A stretch of 64,000 bases of DNA, from the NCBI RefSeq assembly GCF_002786295.1, contig NZ_PGTC01000018.1, forward strand, positions 310,001 through 374,000. The letters run 5' to 3'. The number at the start of each line of letters is the position of its first letter. Within the stretch, counting starts at the first letter, position 1. The DNA is from Pseudooceanicola marinus (GTDB lineage Bacteria > Pseudomonadota > Alphaproteobacteria > Rhodobacterales > Rhodobacteraceae). Under the pieces are notes generated by a model. The model saw only the letters and a list, made by a program, of their open reading frames with translations, made no database searches and was not told the DNA's origin. This document shows, piece after piece, positions 8,389 through 17,048 of the stretch. The position numbers and the translations under genes are program-made.

Positions 8389-10757
8389 AGATCATCCTGC
8401 ATATCGGCACAGAAGCCACCGGCGCCCTGGCCCTGCAAACCGCGCTGCACGACAAGCGCGAGCAGCTGGCGGCCAAGGGCGTGCTTTATGCCCGCTCGGT
8501 CGGCAAGAAGAACCATGCGCGGCTCTTCATGGCCGTCACCGATCCCGACCAGGTGGACCCGCTGCGCTTCAACCGGGGTTTCATCCTGGAGGAAAAGCAA
8601 CGCGCGCTGCGCGAGGAAGTGGCCAGCGATCTGGCGCGCGAGGCCCAGGCGGCGGGCGCCCAGACGCTGATCCTGTCGATGACCCAGGCCGCCAGCGCCC
8701 TGACCTGGGTGTCAGAGCTGGAAACCCTGCGCGACCTGCTGCGCCCGATCTCCGAAGACATCTCGCTGCTGATGCATGTGGGCGATCAGGCCTCGACCAT
8801 GGCGCGGGCCTATGCGGCGCAGGTGATGGAGGGACGCGCCACCTCTCTGGCGGTCGAACAGGGCATCGCGCCCGAGGCGGATTGGTGGCAGGCCTGCCTG
8901 GATCAGACGCCCGAGGCCGACCCGCTGCGCGGCTCTTTCCCCGCCATCCAACGCCCGCTCTTCTGGCTCGACTACGCCGCCCTTCAGGCCCATTGGGAGA
9001 GCGTCTTTGGCGCGGGTGCCCTGACCCTGCGGCCTTACGTGCCGGAGGTTTTCCATTCCGAGGCGATCACGGAAGAGATCCGCGCGGCCTTCGGCATCGA
9101 GGATCAGATCGGGCGCGGCCCAGTGACCCCGGCGCCGGGGCAAGAGCCCGCAGCGAGTCTGACCCGGGCGCGACAGATGAACGACCTACTGCTGGCCTAC
9201 CTGGGCAAACATGACGCGATCCTGCCCCGGCAGCTGTGGATGCGCTTCCTGCGCGAAATCGCGGTAGACGGCCCGGTCACCGACCCCGCCACGCTGTCCG
9301 CCCTCTGCTCCCGCTTCGCGCCAGGCAATGCCGCGCTGGTCGCGGCCCATCCGGCGCTCGAGGCAGGCCACCTGGCCCTGCCCGCCCCCGCAGGCGACTG
9401 GACCGAGGCCAATCCCCTCTTCGGCTACCGCGCCTCGCAATACCTGCTGTCCTTCCGCTGGCGGATCGCCAAAGCCACCAAGGAGGAACGCGACGGCAAG
9501 ATCGCCGAGGCCAAGGTCGTGACGGGCGAAGCCCCTGCGCCGAAGACCGACACCGCGCCCGCAGGCACCGGCCTGTCGCCCGAGGCCCGCGCCATCCTGC
9601 CCCCCGAGGCCGTGGCCCGTTTCGACGCGCTGAAAGGCGGGGCCTTCGCGCCGCACAACCGGCTGGGACAGGTGGACGAGGTGGCAGAGCTGCCGCCCTA
9701 CGATCCAATCGCCCCCCGCGACCTGCCCGATGGCAACTCGGGCCGCGTGGTGCTGGGCTGCATGAAGAACGAGGCGCCCTATATCCTGGAATGGGTCGCT
9801 TACCACCGCGCCATAGGCTTCGACAATTTCCTGATCTACACCAACGACTGTTCCGACGGCACCTCCGAGATCCTGGATCGCTTGCAGGAGCTGGGCGTGG
9901 TCCAGCACCGCAACAACGACAACTGGAAGGGCAACTCGCCGCAGCAATGGGCGCTGGACAGTGCCCTGGAAGAGCCGGTGATCCAGAACTCCGAATGGAT
10001 CGCCCATTTCGACGTCGACGAGTTCGTCAATATCCGCTGCGGCAATGGCACGCTGGACGATTTCTTTGCCCGCGTGCCGGAGGCCACCAATGTTGCCATG
10101 ACCTGGCGCCTGTTTGGCCATAACGGGGTGACCAGACTGAAGGACGATCTGGTGATCGCCCAGTTCGACCATGCGGCGCCGAAATTCTGCCCGAAACCGC
10201 ATACGGTCTGGGGCTTCAAGACCATGTTCCGCAACATGGGCGCCTATCAGAAGATCTCCTGCCACCGGCCCAACAAGCTGACCGAAGGGGCCGAGGGACA
10301 GGTGCATTGGGTCAATGGCTCGGGCCAGCCGATGACCAAGGACGTGCTGAAGAACGGTTGGCGGTCCTCGAAGAAGACCGTGGGATACGACTTGCTGCAG
10401 CTGAACCACTACGCGCTGCGCTCGGCCGAGAGTTACCTGGTCAAGCGGCAGCGGGGCCGCGCCCTGCACGTCGACCGCTCCATCGGGCTGAACTACTGGG
10501 TGCGCATGGACTGGTCCGACAATCGCGACGTGACGATCCAGCGTAATATCCCCCGAGTCCGCGAGGAACTGGACAGGCTGCTGGCCGACGACCGGCTGCG
10601 CGCCCTGCATGAGTCCGGTTTCGCCTGGCACCGCGCCAAGGCCGCCGAACTGCACGGGATGCCCGAGTTCGAAGAGCTTTATACCCAGGCGTTGCAGTTG
10701 AAACTGACGGAAACGGAGCGCGTGGCCTACGCGCTGGCCCTTGATGTCGAAAGCTGA
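8385..10757 (+). CDS. Fusion of degenerate sulfotransferase-like domain and glycosyltransferase (GT 2)
   Basis: A 790-residue two-part protein. Residues 1 to about 330 resemble a bacterial sulfotransferase-like domain starting MKIILHIGTEATGALALQ. That is the position of the usual HIGTxKTGTT-type PAPS loop, but the loop Lys and the Thr-Thr pair are missing. A linker rich in Ala/Pro/Glu (about 370-450) leads to a glycosyltransferase domain from about 455 on, with LGCMKNEAPYILEW, YTNDCSDGTSEIL, HFDVDEFVNI and HYALRSAESYLVK. That domain is paralogous to GT 1 and GT 3. The start overlaps the preceding stop (ATGA). The N-terminal domain may bind a sulfated sugar or nucleotide without catalysis. This is inferred from motif loss only. 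Confidence 0.78.
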   Translation: MKIILHIGTEATGALALQTALHDKREQLAAKGVLYARSVGKKNHARLFMAVTDPDQVDPLRFNRGFILEEKQRALREEVASDLAREAQAAGAQTLILSMTQAASALTWVSELETLRDLLRPISEDISLLMHVGDQASTMARAYAAQVMEGRATSLAVEQGIAPEADWWQACLDQTPEADPLRGSFPAIQRPLFWLDYAALQAHWESVFGAGALTLRPYVPEVFHSEAITEEIRAAFGIEDQIGRGPVTPAPGQEPAASLTRARQMNDLLLAYLGKHDAILPRQLWMRFLREIAVDGPVTDPATLSALCSRFAPGNAALVAAHPALEAGHLALPAPAGDWTEANPLFGYRASQYLLSFRWRIAKATKEERDGKIAEAKVVTGEAPAPKTDTAPAGTGLSPEARAILPPEAVARFDALKGGAFAPHNRLGQVDEVAELPPYDPIAPRDLPDGNSGRVVLGCMKNEAPYILEWVAYHRAIGFDNFLIYTNDCSDGTSEILDRLQELGVVQHRNNDNWKGNSPQQWALDSALEEPVIQNSEWIAHFDVDEFVNIRCGNGTLDDFFARVPEATNVAMTWRLFGHNGVTRLKDDLVIAQFDHAAPKFCPKPHTVWGFKTMFRNMGAYQKISCHRPNKLTEGAEGQVHWVNGSGQPMTKDVLKNGWRSSKKTVGYDLLQLNHYALRSAESYLVKRQRGRALHVDRSIGLNYWVRMDWSDNRDVTIQRNIPRVREELDRLLADDRLRALHESGFAWHRAKAAELHGMPEFEELYTQALQLKLTETERVAYALALDVES

Positions 10758-10784
10758 CGCCCTCCGCCCAAAGGGCCACAGCTG

Positions 10785-11873
10785 ATGCGCTTCCTCGCCA
10801 TCCTCTGTGTGCGCAACGAGGCCGCCTTCCTGATGGAATGGCTGGCCCATCACCGCGCCGTGGGGTTCACCGATTTCCTGGTCTTCTCGAACGACTGCCA
10901 GGACGGCACCGACGCGATGCTGGACCGGCTGGCGGAGATGGGGGAGGTGACCCACATCCGCAACGACGGCCCCTATGACGCGCGCGGCATCCAGTTCACG
11001 GCGCTGAAGCAGTGCGAAAAGCTGGAGATCGTGCGGCAGGCCGACTGGATCCTGCCCTTCGACATCGACGAGTTCGTCAACATTCACGCAGGCGACGGCA
11101 CCCTGCCCGACCTGCTGGCGGCCCTGCCGGACGCCACGGCGATCACCCTGACCTGGCGGCTTTTCGGCAATGGCGGGGTGGTGCACTATGAGGACCGCCC
11201 CGTCACCCAGACCTTCACCCGCGCCGCGCCCGAGGTGCTGCACTGGCCCTGGCGCGCGTCGATGTTCAAGACGCTCTATCGCAACGACGGCACCTACCGG
11301 AAGGTCGGTGTGCACCGGCCCCGATCCCCGGTGAAGGACCGTCTGGACGAGGCCCGCTGGTACGACAGCCACGGGCGGGCGCTGCCGGAGAAATTCCGCA
11401 CAGAGCGGATCTTTTCGACCTTCGGGCGGCCGAATTATGGGCTGGCCCAGCTGAATCACTATGCCCTGGGCGCAATGGAAAGCTATGTGCTGAAGGCCGA
11501 CCGGGGTCGGGCTGTCCATGCCGATCACATGCTCGATCTCGACTATTGGGTCGAACGCAACTTCGCCAGCGACGACGACCGGACGATCCTGCGCCTGGCT
11601 CCGGCGATGGAGGCGGAACGCACGCGGCTGATGCAGGACGCGCGCCTGGCCGAGTTGCACGCCGCCGCCGTCGCCTGGCGCCATGACCGGCTGAAGCAGC
11701 TGATGCTGGCTGAGCCCTTCCGGGCCCTCATGGGGCGGCTGTTGCTGACGCCGCCGACCCGCCCCCTGCCCTTGCCGGCGGCGCGATATCTCGCCCGCTT
11801 CGCCAACGAGGCGCGCCGCCAGGGCGACACGCAGACGACGGGGACGACGCCGGGTCGGCAGGGCGACGCCTGA
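10785..11873 (+). CDS. Glycosyltransferase family 2-like protein (GT 3)
   Basis: A 362-residue paralogue of GT 1 and of the C-terminal domain of the fusion. It carries LCVRNEAAFLMEW, FSNDCQDGTDAMLD, PFDIDEFVNIHAGDGT and HYALGAMESYVLK. It starts 27 bases after the fusion gene and is probably the last glycosyltransferase of the operon. The C-terminal 40 residues are basic and low in complexity, and could be a membrane-association tail. A role in the same surface glycan pathway is likely from context. Confidence 0.8.
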   Translation: MRFLAILCVRNEAAFLMEWLAHHRAVGFTDFLVFSNDCQDGTDAMLDRLAEMGEVTHIRNDGPYDARGIQFTALKQCEKLEIVRQADWILPFDIDEFVNIHAGDGTLPDLLAALPDATAITLTWRLFGNGGVVHYEDRPVTQTFTRAAPEVLHWPWRASMFKTLYRNDGTYRKVGVHRPRSPVKDRLDEARWYDSHGRALPEKFRTERIFSTFGRPNYGLAQLNHYALGAMESYVLKADRGRAVHADHMLDLDYWVERNFASDDDRTILRLAPAMEAERTRLMQDARLAELHAAAVAWRHDRLKQLMLAEPFRALMGRLLLTPPTRPLPLPAARYLARFANEARRQGDTQTTGTTPGRQGDA

Positions 11874-11984
11874 CCCCGCGAAGCCCCTTCCCCAGCGGCC
11901 CGAAATATCTCAATTTCGCCCAAATCCCCGCCTAGACTGGGAAGCCATCCAGCGGCACGCGCCGCCTCCTGTCACAGAGGTTCC

Positions 11985-12959
11985 ATGTCCGCCAGACGCA
12001 CCGCCAAAACGCCCGAAGAACTGCCGGCCTCCCTGCAGGGGCTGGGCAAGTCCGACTGGCTGAACCGGCTGGCCGGCATCGCCAGTTCGCGCGGCGGGTT
12101 CCGCGAACTGGGAAAACGGCATTTCGCGGCCTTCATCTCCGCCGGGCCGACCCTGCTTGTCACCTTCGAGACCCAGGCGGGCATCCAGGGCCTGACCGAG
12201 GAGGCGCAGCCGCTGGGATGGCGCCTGGTCCGCGAGGCGGGCTGGTCGAACCTGTGCCTGGCCTCCGACGGCGACACCTGGTTCCGCGACGAGGCGGTCT
12301 ATGCCTATTTCGACGATCTGGTCGACCGGGGCTTCTTCGAGGAGTTCGAGCGGGTGATCTTCTACGGCGCGGGGCCCTGCGCCTATGCCGCCTGTGCCTT
12401 CTCGGTCGCCGCCCCGGGCGCCCATGTGCTGGCGGTGCAGCCCCAGGCGACACTGGACCCGGCGATGACGGAATGGGACGAACGGTTCCGCGAGATGCGC
12501 CGCCTCGATTTCACCTCGCGCTATGGCTACGCCCCCGACATGCTGGACGCCGCCGAAAAGGCCTTCGTGCTCTACGATCCGATGGACCGGCTGGACGCGA
12601 TGCATGCTGCCCTTTTCGCCCGGCCCAATGTCACGCTGCTGCGGCTGCGCCACATGGGCGCGGCGCTGCAAGGGGCGCTGCTGCGCATGGGGATGCTGCA
12701 CACGCTGTTGCGCCTCGTGGGCACCGACCGGCTGGACCGGCACAGCTTCGCCACGCTCTATCGCCGCCGCCGGCGTTATCCGCCCTACCTGCGCAACCTC
12801 CTGTCCCAGCTGGAGGTCGACGAACGCGAGCCGTTGATCCAGGCGCTGTGTCAGAACGTGACCCAGCGGATGAACCTGCCGCGTTTCCGCCGCCGGCTGC
12901 GGCGCCTGCCCGGCGTCGCCGGAGAGATGAACGAGGCTGCGCGGATCATCGACGACTAA
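11985..12959 (+). CDS. Uncharacterised alpha/beta-hydrolase-like protein
   Basis: A 324-residue protein. I recall Rhodobacteraceae homologues carrying the label phosphoadenosine phosphosulfate reductase, but I see no PAPS-reductase motif such as the C-terminal ECGLH. The middle reads like an alpha/beta-hydrolase core. A strand leads into a tight turn, FYGAGPCAYAACAF (residues about 125-138), where Cys would occupy the nucleophile position. It is followed by LYDPMDRLDAMHA, at the usual acid position, and LLRLRHMGAALQ, at the usual His position. The C-terminus is Arg-rich. The gene sits 110 bases after GT 3 and just before pyrC. The hydrolase reading is my inference; function is unknown. Confidence 0.6.
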   Translation: MSARRTAKTPEELPASLQGLGKSDWLNRLAGIASSRGGFRELGKRHFAAFISAGPTLLVTFETQAGIQGLTEEAQPLGWRLVREAGWSNLCLASDGDTWFRDEAVYAYFDDLVDRGFFEEFERVIFYGAGPCAYAACAFSVAAPGAHVLAVQPQATLDPAMTEWDERFREMRRLDFTSRYGYAPDMLDAAEKAFVLYDPMDRLDAMHAALFARPNVTLLRLRHMGAALQGALLRMGMLHTLLRLVGTDRLDRHSFATLYRRRRRYPPYLRNLLSQLEVDEREPLIQALCQNVTQRMNLPRFRRRLRRLPGVAGEMNEAARIIDD

Positions 12960-12998
12960 TATCTGGCGCGCGCGGCGCGCATGTCGTAAAGCGCGGGC

Positions 12999-14051
12999 AT
13001 GACCCAGAGCCTCACGATCCGCCGCCCCGACGACTGGCACCTGCATCTGCGCGACGGCGAGATGCTTCGGGCCGTCCTGCCTGAAACTGCGCGCCATTTC
13101 GCCCGCGCCATCATCATGCCGAACCTGGTGCCCCCCGTCGTCACCGGCTCCCAAGCGGGTGCCTATCGCGACCGCATCCTGGCCGCCCTGCCTGAGGGCA
13201 TGTCCTTCGAGCCGCTGATGACGCTTTACTTGACCGAGGACACCGACCCCGAGGACGTGGCCGCCGCCGCCGCCTCCGGCCTGGTCAAGGCGGTGAAGCT
13301 CTACCCGGCAGGCGCGACGACCAACTCCGCCTCGGGCGTCACCGATTTCCGCAAGGTGGTGCCGGTGCTGGAGCGCATGGCCGAGATCGGCCTGCCGCTC
13401 TGCACCCACGGCGAGGTCACCAACCCGGAGATCGACATCTTCGACCGCGAGGCCGTCTTCATCGACACCGTGCTGGATCCGCTGCGCCGCGAGATCCCGC
13501 AGCTGCGCGTGGTGATGGAACATATCACCACCTCCGACGCCGCCGATTACGTGCGCTCGGCCAATGCCGGCCTGGGCGCCACGATCACCACGCACCACTT
13601 GGTGATCAACCGCAACCACATCCTGGTGGGCGGCATCAAGCCGCATTACTACTGCCTGCCCGTAGCGAAACGCGCCACCCATCAGCAGGCCCTGCGCAAG
13701 GCCGCGACCTCCGGCGATCCGCGCTTTTTCCTGGGCACCGACAGCGCGCCCCACGTGGACCCGGCCAAGGAATGCGGTTGCGGCTGCGCCGGCTGCTTTA
13801 CGGCCACCAACACCATGGCGATCCTGGCCCATGTCTTCGAGGAGGAAGGCGCGCTGGACAAGCTGGAGGGGTTCACCTCCCTCAACGGTCCGGCCTTCTA
13901 CCGTCTGGCGCCGAACCCCGGCACCCTGACGCTGGAGCGTTCGCCCATCGACTATCCCGCCAAGATCGAGACGCAGGCCGGTGGCCCCGTGACCGTCTTC
14001 GATCCCGGCTTCACCCCCGCCTGGCACGTCAGCGCCGTCAGCGCCGACTGA
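12999..14051 (+). CDS. pyrC: Dihydroorotase
   Basis: A 350-residue amidohydrolase that closes carbamoyl-aspartate to dihydroorotate in pyrimidine synthesis. The start has the class II (E. coli type) signature [10 protein letters not shown], with the HxH zinc ligands at residues about 14-16. [11 protein letters not shown] follows, with the carboxylated Lys near residue 100. The remaining metal site shows as HGEV, EHITT and GTDSAPH. Length matches the family. It is followed 100 bases later by pyrE on the same strand, so the two consecutive-pathway genes are probably co-transcribed through the intervening repeat element. Confidence 0.95.
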   Translation: MTQSLTIRRPDDWHLHLRDGEMLRAVLPETARHFARAIIMPNLVPPVVTGSQAGAYRDRILAALPEGMSFEPLMTLYLTEDTDPEDVAAAAASGLVKAVKLYPAGATTNSASGVTDFRKVVPVLERMAEIGLPLCTHGEVTNPEIDIFDREAVFIDTVLDPLRREIPQLRVVMEHITTSDAADYVRSANAGLGATITTHHLVINRNHILVGGIKPHYYCLPVAKRATHQQALRKAATSGDPRFFLGTDSAPHVDPAKECGCGCAGCFTATNTMAILAHVFEEEGALDKLEGFTSLNGPAFYRLAPNPGTLTLERSPIDYPAKIETQAGGPVTVFDPGFTPAWHVSAVSAD

Positions 14052-14054
14052 CCG

Positions 14055-14130
14055 GCGCGCCCCGTTCGGGACGCCCTGCGGGCGCCCCGAGCCTCCGGCG
14101 GGAGTATTTTCAGCTGCCGGATGAACATAA
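14055..14130 (+). repeat. Dispersed intergenic element, copy B
   Basis: Lies between pyrC and pyrE. A GC-rich inverted segment (CGGGACGCCCTGCGGGCGCCCCG) precedes the core CGGGAGTATTTTCAGC and GGATGAA, the same order as in the other copies. Because pyrE follows directly on the same strand, the element could attenuate pyrE expression or simply be tolerated. Confidence 0.6.
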
Positions 14131-14152
14131 GCGCAATGAGAGGACACCGACG

Positions 14153-14830
14153 ATGATCCCCAGTTCCTACCCGTCGAAAGAAGAGATCGCGCGCCTGACG
14201 GCCGGCATGCTTCTGGATATCAAGGCGGTGGATTTCAACACCGAGACGCCCTTCACCCTGGCCTCGGGGCTGCCGTCGCCGTCCTACGTGGATTGCCGGA
14301 AGCTGATCTCCTTCCCGCGCATCCGTTCGGCGCTGATGGATTTCATGGCCTGCACCGTGATGCGCAACGCCGGCCTTGAGGCCTTCGACAACATCGCGGG
14401 CGGTGAAACCGCGGGCATCCCCTTCTCCGCGCTTGTGGCCGAACGCATGGCCCTGCCGATGACCTACGTGCGCAAGAAGCCCAAGGGATATGGCCGCAAC
14501 GCCCGCATCGAAGGGGTGATGACCGAGGGCCAGCGCGTTCTGCTGGTCGAGGATTTGACCACCGACGGCGGCTCCAAGCTGTCCTTCGTGGATGCGATCC
14601 GTGACACCGGGGCCAGCTGCAACCACACCGCCGTCATCTTCTACTACGACATCTTCGAAGGCACGACCGAACGCCTGGCCGAGCATGGCGTGAGCCTGCA
14701 TCACCTGTGCACCTGGTGGGACGTGCTGGCCGAGGCCCGCGCCCGCGGCGCCTTCGACGCCGCCACCCTGGACGAGGTCGAGGAGTTCCTGAAGGCGCCG
14801 CGCGCCTGGCAGGAGGCCCGCAAGGGCTGA
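14153..14830 (+). CDS. pyrE: Orotate phosphoribosyltransferase
   Basis: A 225-residue type I phosphoribosyltransferase that makes OMP from orotate and PRPP. The PRPP-binding loop is [13 protein letters not shown] near residues 125-137. Other signatures are [14 protein letters not shown], the ETAGIPFS segment and [15 protein letters not shown], the flexible catalytic loop. GAGAGG about 10 bases upstream supports the ATG. The frame extends upstream through the pyrC region, but that extension is not coding in this family. Next to pyrC in the pyrimidine pathway. Confidence 0.93.
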   Translation: MIPSSYPSKEEIARLTAGMLLDIKAVDFNTETPFTLASGLPSPSYVDCRKLISFPRIRSALMDFMACTVMRNAGLEAFDNIAGGETAGIPFSALVAERMALPMTYVRKKPKGYGRNARIEGVMTEGQRVLLVEDLTTDGGSKLSFVDAIRDTGASCNHTAVIFYYDIFEGTTERLAEHGVSLHHLCTWWDVLAEARARGAFDAATLDEVEEFLKAPRAWQEARKG

Positions 14831-14876
14831 GCCGCGACTCGCCGCGCTGCCGCAGGCGCGGCGCCAGATCGACCGG

Positions 14877-14899
14877 AACGGCCCCCGCGCGGGGCCGTT
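14877..14899 (+). terminator. Hairpin after pyrE, weak terminator candidate
   Basis: A 9-bp perfect stem with a 5-base loop lies about 45 bases past the pyrE stop. It lacks a following T-tract, so termination is possible but not certain. Confidence 0.4.
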
Positions 14900-15029
14900 G
14901 CCGAATTCACGGGCGGAATGCCGCCAGCCGAGGCGCCTTTGACGCTCGCTCCGCTTGGGGGATTTGCGAAATCTGGCGGAAGCCGATGCAAGGACCCACC
15001 GCATATGGTAGGCTCCAGTCATGCACAGC

Positions 15030-15038
15030 TTATCCACA
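15030..15038 (+). promoter_or_regulatory. Consensus DnaA box upstream of dnaB
   Basis: TTATCCACA is an exact match to the high-affinity DnaA box. It lies about 180 bases upstream of the dnaB start, in the only non-coding stretch before it. The site could let DnaA control the helicase gene or titrate DnaA. I see no cluster of further boxes or AT-rich unwinding element, so an origin is not supported. Confidence 0.6.
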
Positions 15039-15217
15039 GCTTTTCCAGATTGTCGCGAGGCGCCCGGGCGGGCTAAGACCTCTGTCCACGGGGGACGATC
15101 CGGCGGCACAGCACGGACGGCCGAGGCAGGTCCGTCCCGCGGCTGGTGCCGGAGCGATCCGGGCAACCGCCGCGGGATCGCGCAGATCCCGAAACCAGGG
15201 CAGATCCGGGGACAGGC

Positions 15218-16702
15218 ATGAACGAAATCACCACTTTCAACGCGACCGGCGAAGACGCAGAGCTGTCGAAGGCCCTGCCCCATTCGGTCGAGGCCGAACA
15301 GCAGCTTCTGGGCGCGATCCTGACCAACAACGACGTCTACGACCGCGTGGCCCAGATCATCAACGCCACCCATTTCTACGACCCGGTCCATGCCCGCATC
15401 TACGAGATCGCGGCGGCACGGATCGCCAAGAACCAGCTGGCCTCGCCGGTCACGCTGAAGGCCTTCCTGTCCGACGACGAGGGCCTGAAGGAACTGGGCG
15501 GCCCCGCCTACCTGGCAAAACTCGCCGGCGCCGCCGTGTCGTCCTACGCGGTGCGCGACTACGCCCAGATGATCTATGACCTGGCGATCCGGCGCGAGCT
15601 GATCCGTCTGGGGCGTGACATCTCGGACGGGGCCGCCAAGGTCGACGTGGACAACGACCCCAAGGAACAGATCGTCCAGGCGGAACAGAAGCTCTACAAG
15701 CTGTCCGAACAGGGCACGTCGGAATCGGGCTTCGTGTCCTTCCTGAAGGCCGTCACCGACGCGGTGAACGTGGCCAATGCCGCCTACCAGCGCGAAGGCG
15801 GGCTGGCCGGTATCTCCACCGGGCTGATCGACATGGACCGCAAGCTGGGGGGGCTTCACCCCTCCGATCTTCTGATCCTTGCCGGCCGTCCTTCGATGGG
15901 GAAAACCTCGCTCGCGACCAACATCGCCTTCAACGTTGCCAAGGCCTACAAGCGCGGCCTGCGCCATGACGGCACCGAAGGCGCCATCGAGGGCGGCGTC
16001 GTCGGTTTCTACTCGCTCGAAATGTCGGCCGAACAGCTGGCCGCGCGGATCCTGTCGGAGGCGGCCGAGGTGCCGTCCGAGCAGATCCGCAAGGGGGACA
16101 TGACGGAGGAGGAATTCCGCCGCTTCGTCGAGGCCGCCAAGTCGCTGGAGGCCTGCCCGCTTTACATCGACGACACGCCCGCCCTGCCGATCGCGCAGCT
16201 GGCGGCACGGGCACGACGGCTGAAGCGGACCCATGGTCTCGACCTCTTGATCATCGACTACCTGCAGCTCTGCCGCGGCACCGCCGACAACCGGGTGCAG
16301 GAGATCGCCGAGATCTCGATGGGCATGAAGGCGATCGCGAAGGAGCTGAACATCCCCGTGATCGCCCTGTCCCAGCTGAGCCGGACGGTGGAAAGCCGCG
16401 ACGATAAACGCCCGCAGCTGTCGGACCTTCGGGAATCCGGCTCGATCGAACAGGATGCGGACGTCGTGATGTTCGTGTTCCGCGAGGAATACTACGTCGA
16501 ACGGGAAAAACCCTCGGACGACAAGCTGGAGGAAATGGCCGCCTGGCAGGAGCGGATGGAACGTCTGCACGGCAAGGCGGAAGTGGTGATCGGCAAGCAG
16601 CGTCACGGCCCCATCGGTACCGTGGAACTGTCCTTCGAGGGCCGCTTCACCCGCTTCGGCAACCTGGTGAAACCCTGGCAGAACGGTCAGGGCGACTACT
16701 GA
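15218..16702 (+). CDS. dnaB: Replicative DNA helicase DnaB
   Basis: A 494-residue hexameric 5'-3' replicative helicase. The N-terminal primase-interaction domain begins LPHSVEAEQQLLGAIL, and a linker follows. The RecA-like domain has Walker A GRPSMGKTSLA near residue 227 and the DnaB-specific YSLEMSAEQLA. Walker B is LLIIDYLQL, and SQLSRTVE and DLRESGSIEQDAD complete the set. The start was chosen at the family-typical N-terminus rather than 72 bases upstream. No intein is present. The gene is preceded by a DnaA box. Confidence 0.96.
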   Translation: MNEITTFNATGEDAELSKALPHSVEAEQQLLGAILTNNDVYDRVAQIINATHFYDPVHARIYEIAAARIAKNQLASPVTLKAFLSDDEGLKELGGPAYLAKLAGAAVSSYAVRDYAQMIYDLAIRRELIRLGRDISDGAAKVDVDNDPKEQIVQAEQKLYKLSEQGTSESGFVSFLKAVTDAVNVANAAYQREGGLAGISTGLIDMDRKLGGLHPSDLLILAGRPSMGKTSLATNIAFNVAKAYKRGLRHDGTEGAIEGGVVGFYSLEMSAEQLAARILSEAAEVPSEQIRKGDMTEEEFRRFVEAAKSLEACPLYIDDTPALPIAQLAARARRLKRTHGLDLLIIDYLQLCRGTADNRVQEIAEISMGMKAIAKELNIPVIALSQLSRTVESRDDKRPQLSDLRESGSIEQDADVVMFVFREEYYVEREKPSDDKLEEMAAWQERMERLHGKAEVVIGKQRHGPIGTVELSFEGRFTRFGNLVKPWQNGQGDY

Positions 16703-16797
16703 TCCGGGCAGCGCCGCGGGGCGTGCCCAAGGTTTGATCTTCGGGACGAAAACCGGCTTCTGTGGCCGCGCCCTCCGGCGCGCCCGATGCCTGTCTG

Positions 16798-16822
16798 CCC
16801 CCTGCGGCCAGACCGCAGGGGG
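16798..16822 (+). terminator. Hairpin after dnaB
   Basis: A 10-bp perfect stem (CCCCCTGCGG / CCGCAGGGGG) with a 5-base loop, 95 bases past the dnaB stop. There is no T-tract directly after it, so it is a candidate terminator only. Confidence 0.45.
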
Positions 16823-16854
16823 ATCCCTTCGCATGCGCAGCATTTCCGTACTCA

Positions 16855-16868
16855 CTTGATTGTTCAAG
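16855..16868. promoter_or_regulatory. Inverted repeat, possible operator
   Basis: CTTGA-TTGT-TCAAG is a perfect 5-bp inverted repeat in an AT-rich upstream region of the DUF1194 gene. It resembles but does not match an FNR/Anr box (TTGAT-N4-ATCAA). The binding protein is unknown. Confidence 0.3.
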
Positions 16869-17048
16869 AAAGGTGAATTGAGTCGAGTTGCAAAATATGG
16901 ACAATTGTTGAGAGTCCGCAGGCCACAATCTCCCGTTAAGGTAAATTAGCTAGTTTCTTGCGCATCTCACGCGGCAGTTACCGTTCACATATGCTGCAAC
17001 GCAGCACGCGCACTGGACAGCTCTGCCCAAGTCACCGGACAGTTTGTC

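Larger units (their letters stand above)
14831..15217. other. pyrE-dnaB intergenic region
   Basis: 387 bases without a supported gene. It holds a 9-bp perfect stem (AACGGCCCC / GGGGCCGTT, 14877-14899), which lies after pyrE but has no clear T-run. It also holds a consensus DnaA box (listed separately) and a GC-rich leader before dnaB. Short open frames here overlap the dnaB leader and show no protein-family features. Confidence 0.5.
16703..17048. other. dnaB-DUF1194 intergenic region with AT-rich segment
   Basis: 346 bases without a gene. It holds a 10-bp GC stem-loop at 16798-16822. From about 16840 to 16970 there is an unusually AT-rich stretch for this genome, containing the inverted repeat CTTGA-N4-TCAAG at 16855-16868 and the palindrome ACAATTGT nearby. 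This is the expected promoter region of the downstream VWA gene. Confidence 0.5.

Noticed and set aside
15000-15220. Replication origin near dnaB
   Set aside because: Only one consensus DnaA box is visible and no AT-rich unwinding region, and no dnaA or parAB genes are nearby.
15021-15221. Small open frame spanning the DnaA box before dnaB
   Set aside because: Composition is like shifted-frame GC-rich DNA, there is no ribosome site, and it overlaps the dnaB start.
9186-16867. Very long antisense open frames opposite the GT cluster, pyrC, pyrE and dnaB
   Set aside because: Their lengths follow from high GC at third codon positions of the real genes on the plus strand. Translations show no family motifs and are Gly/His/Arg/Gln-biased. 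The same holds for long frames opposite nlpD-dgt and prfC-GT 4.
16855-16868. FNR/Anr box before the DUF1194 gene
   Set aside because: The inverted repeat is CTTGA-N4-TCAAG; the second half-site does not fit TTGAT-N4-ATCAA. Kept only as an unnamed inverted repeat.
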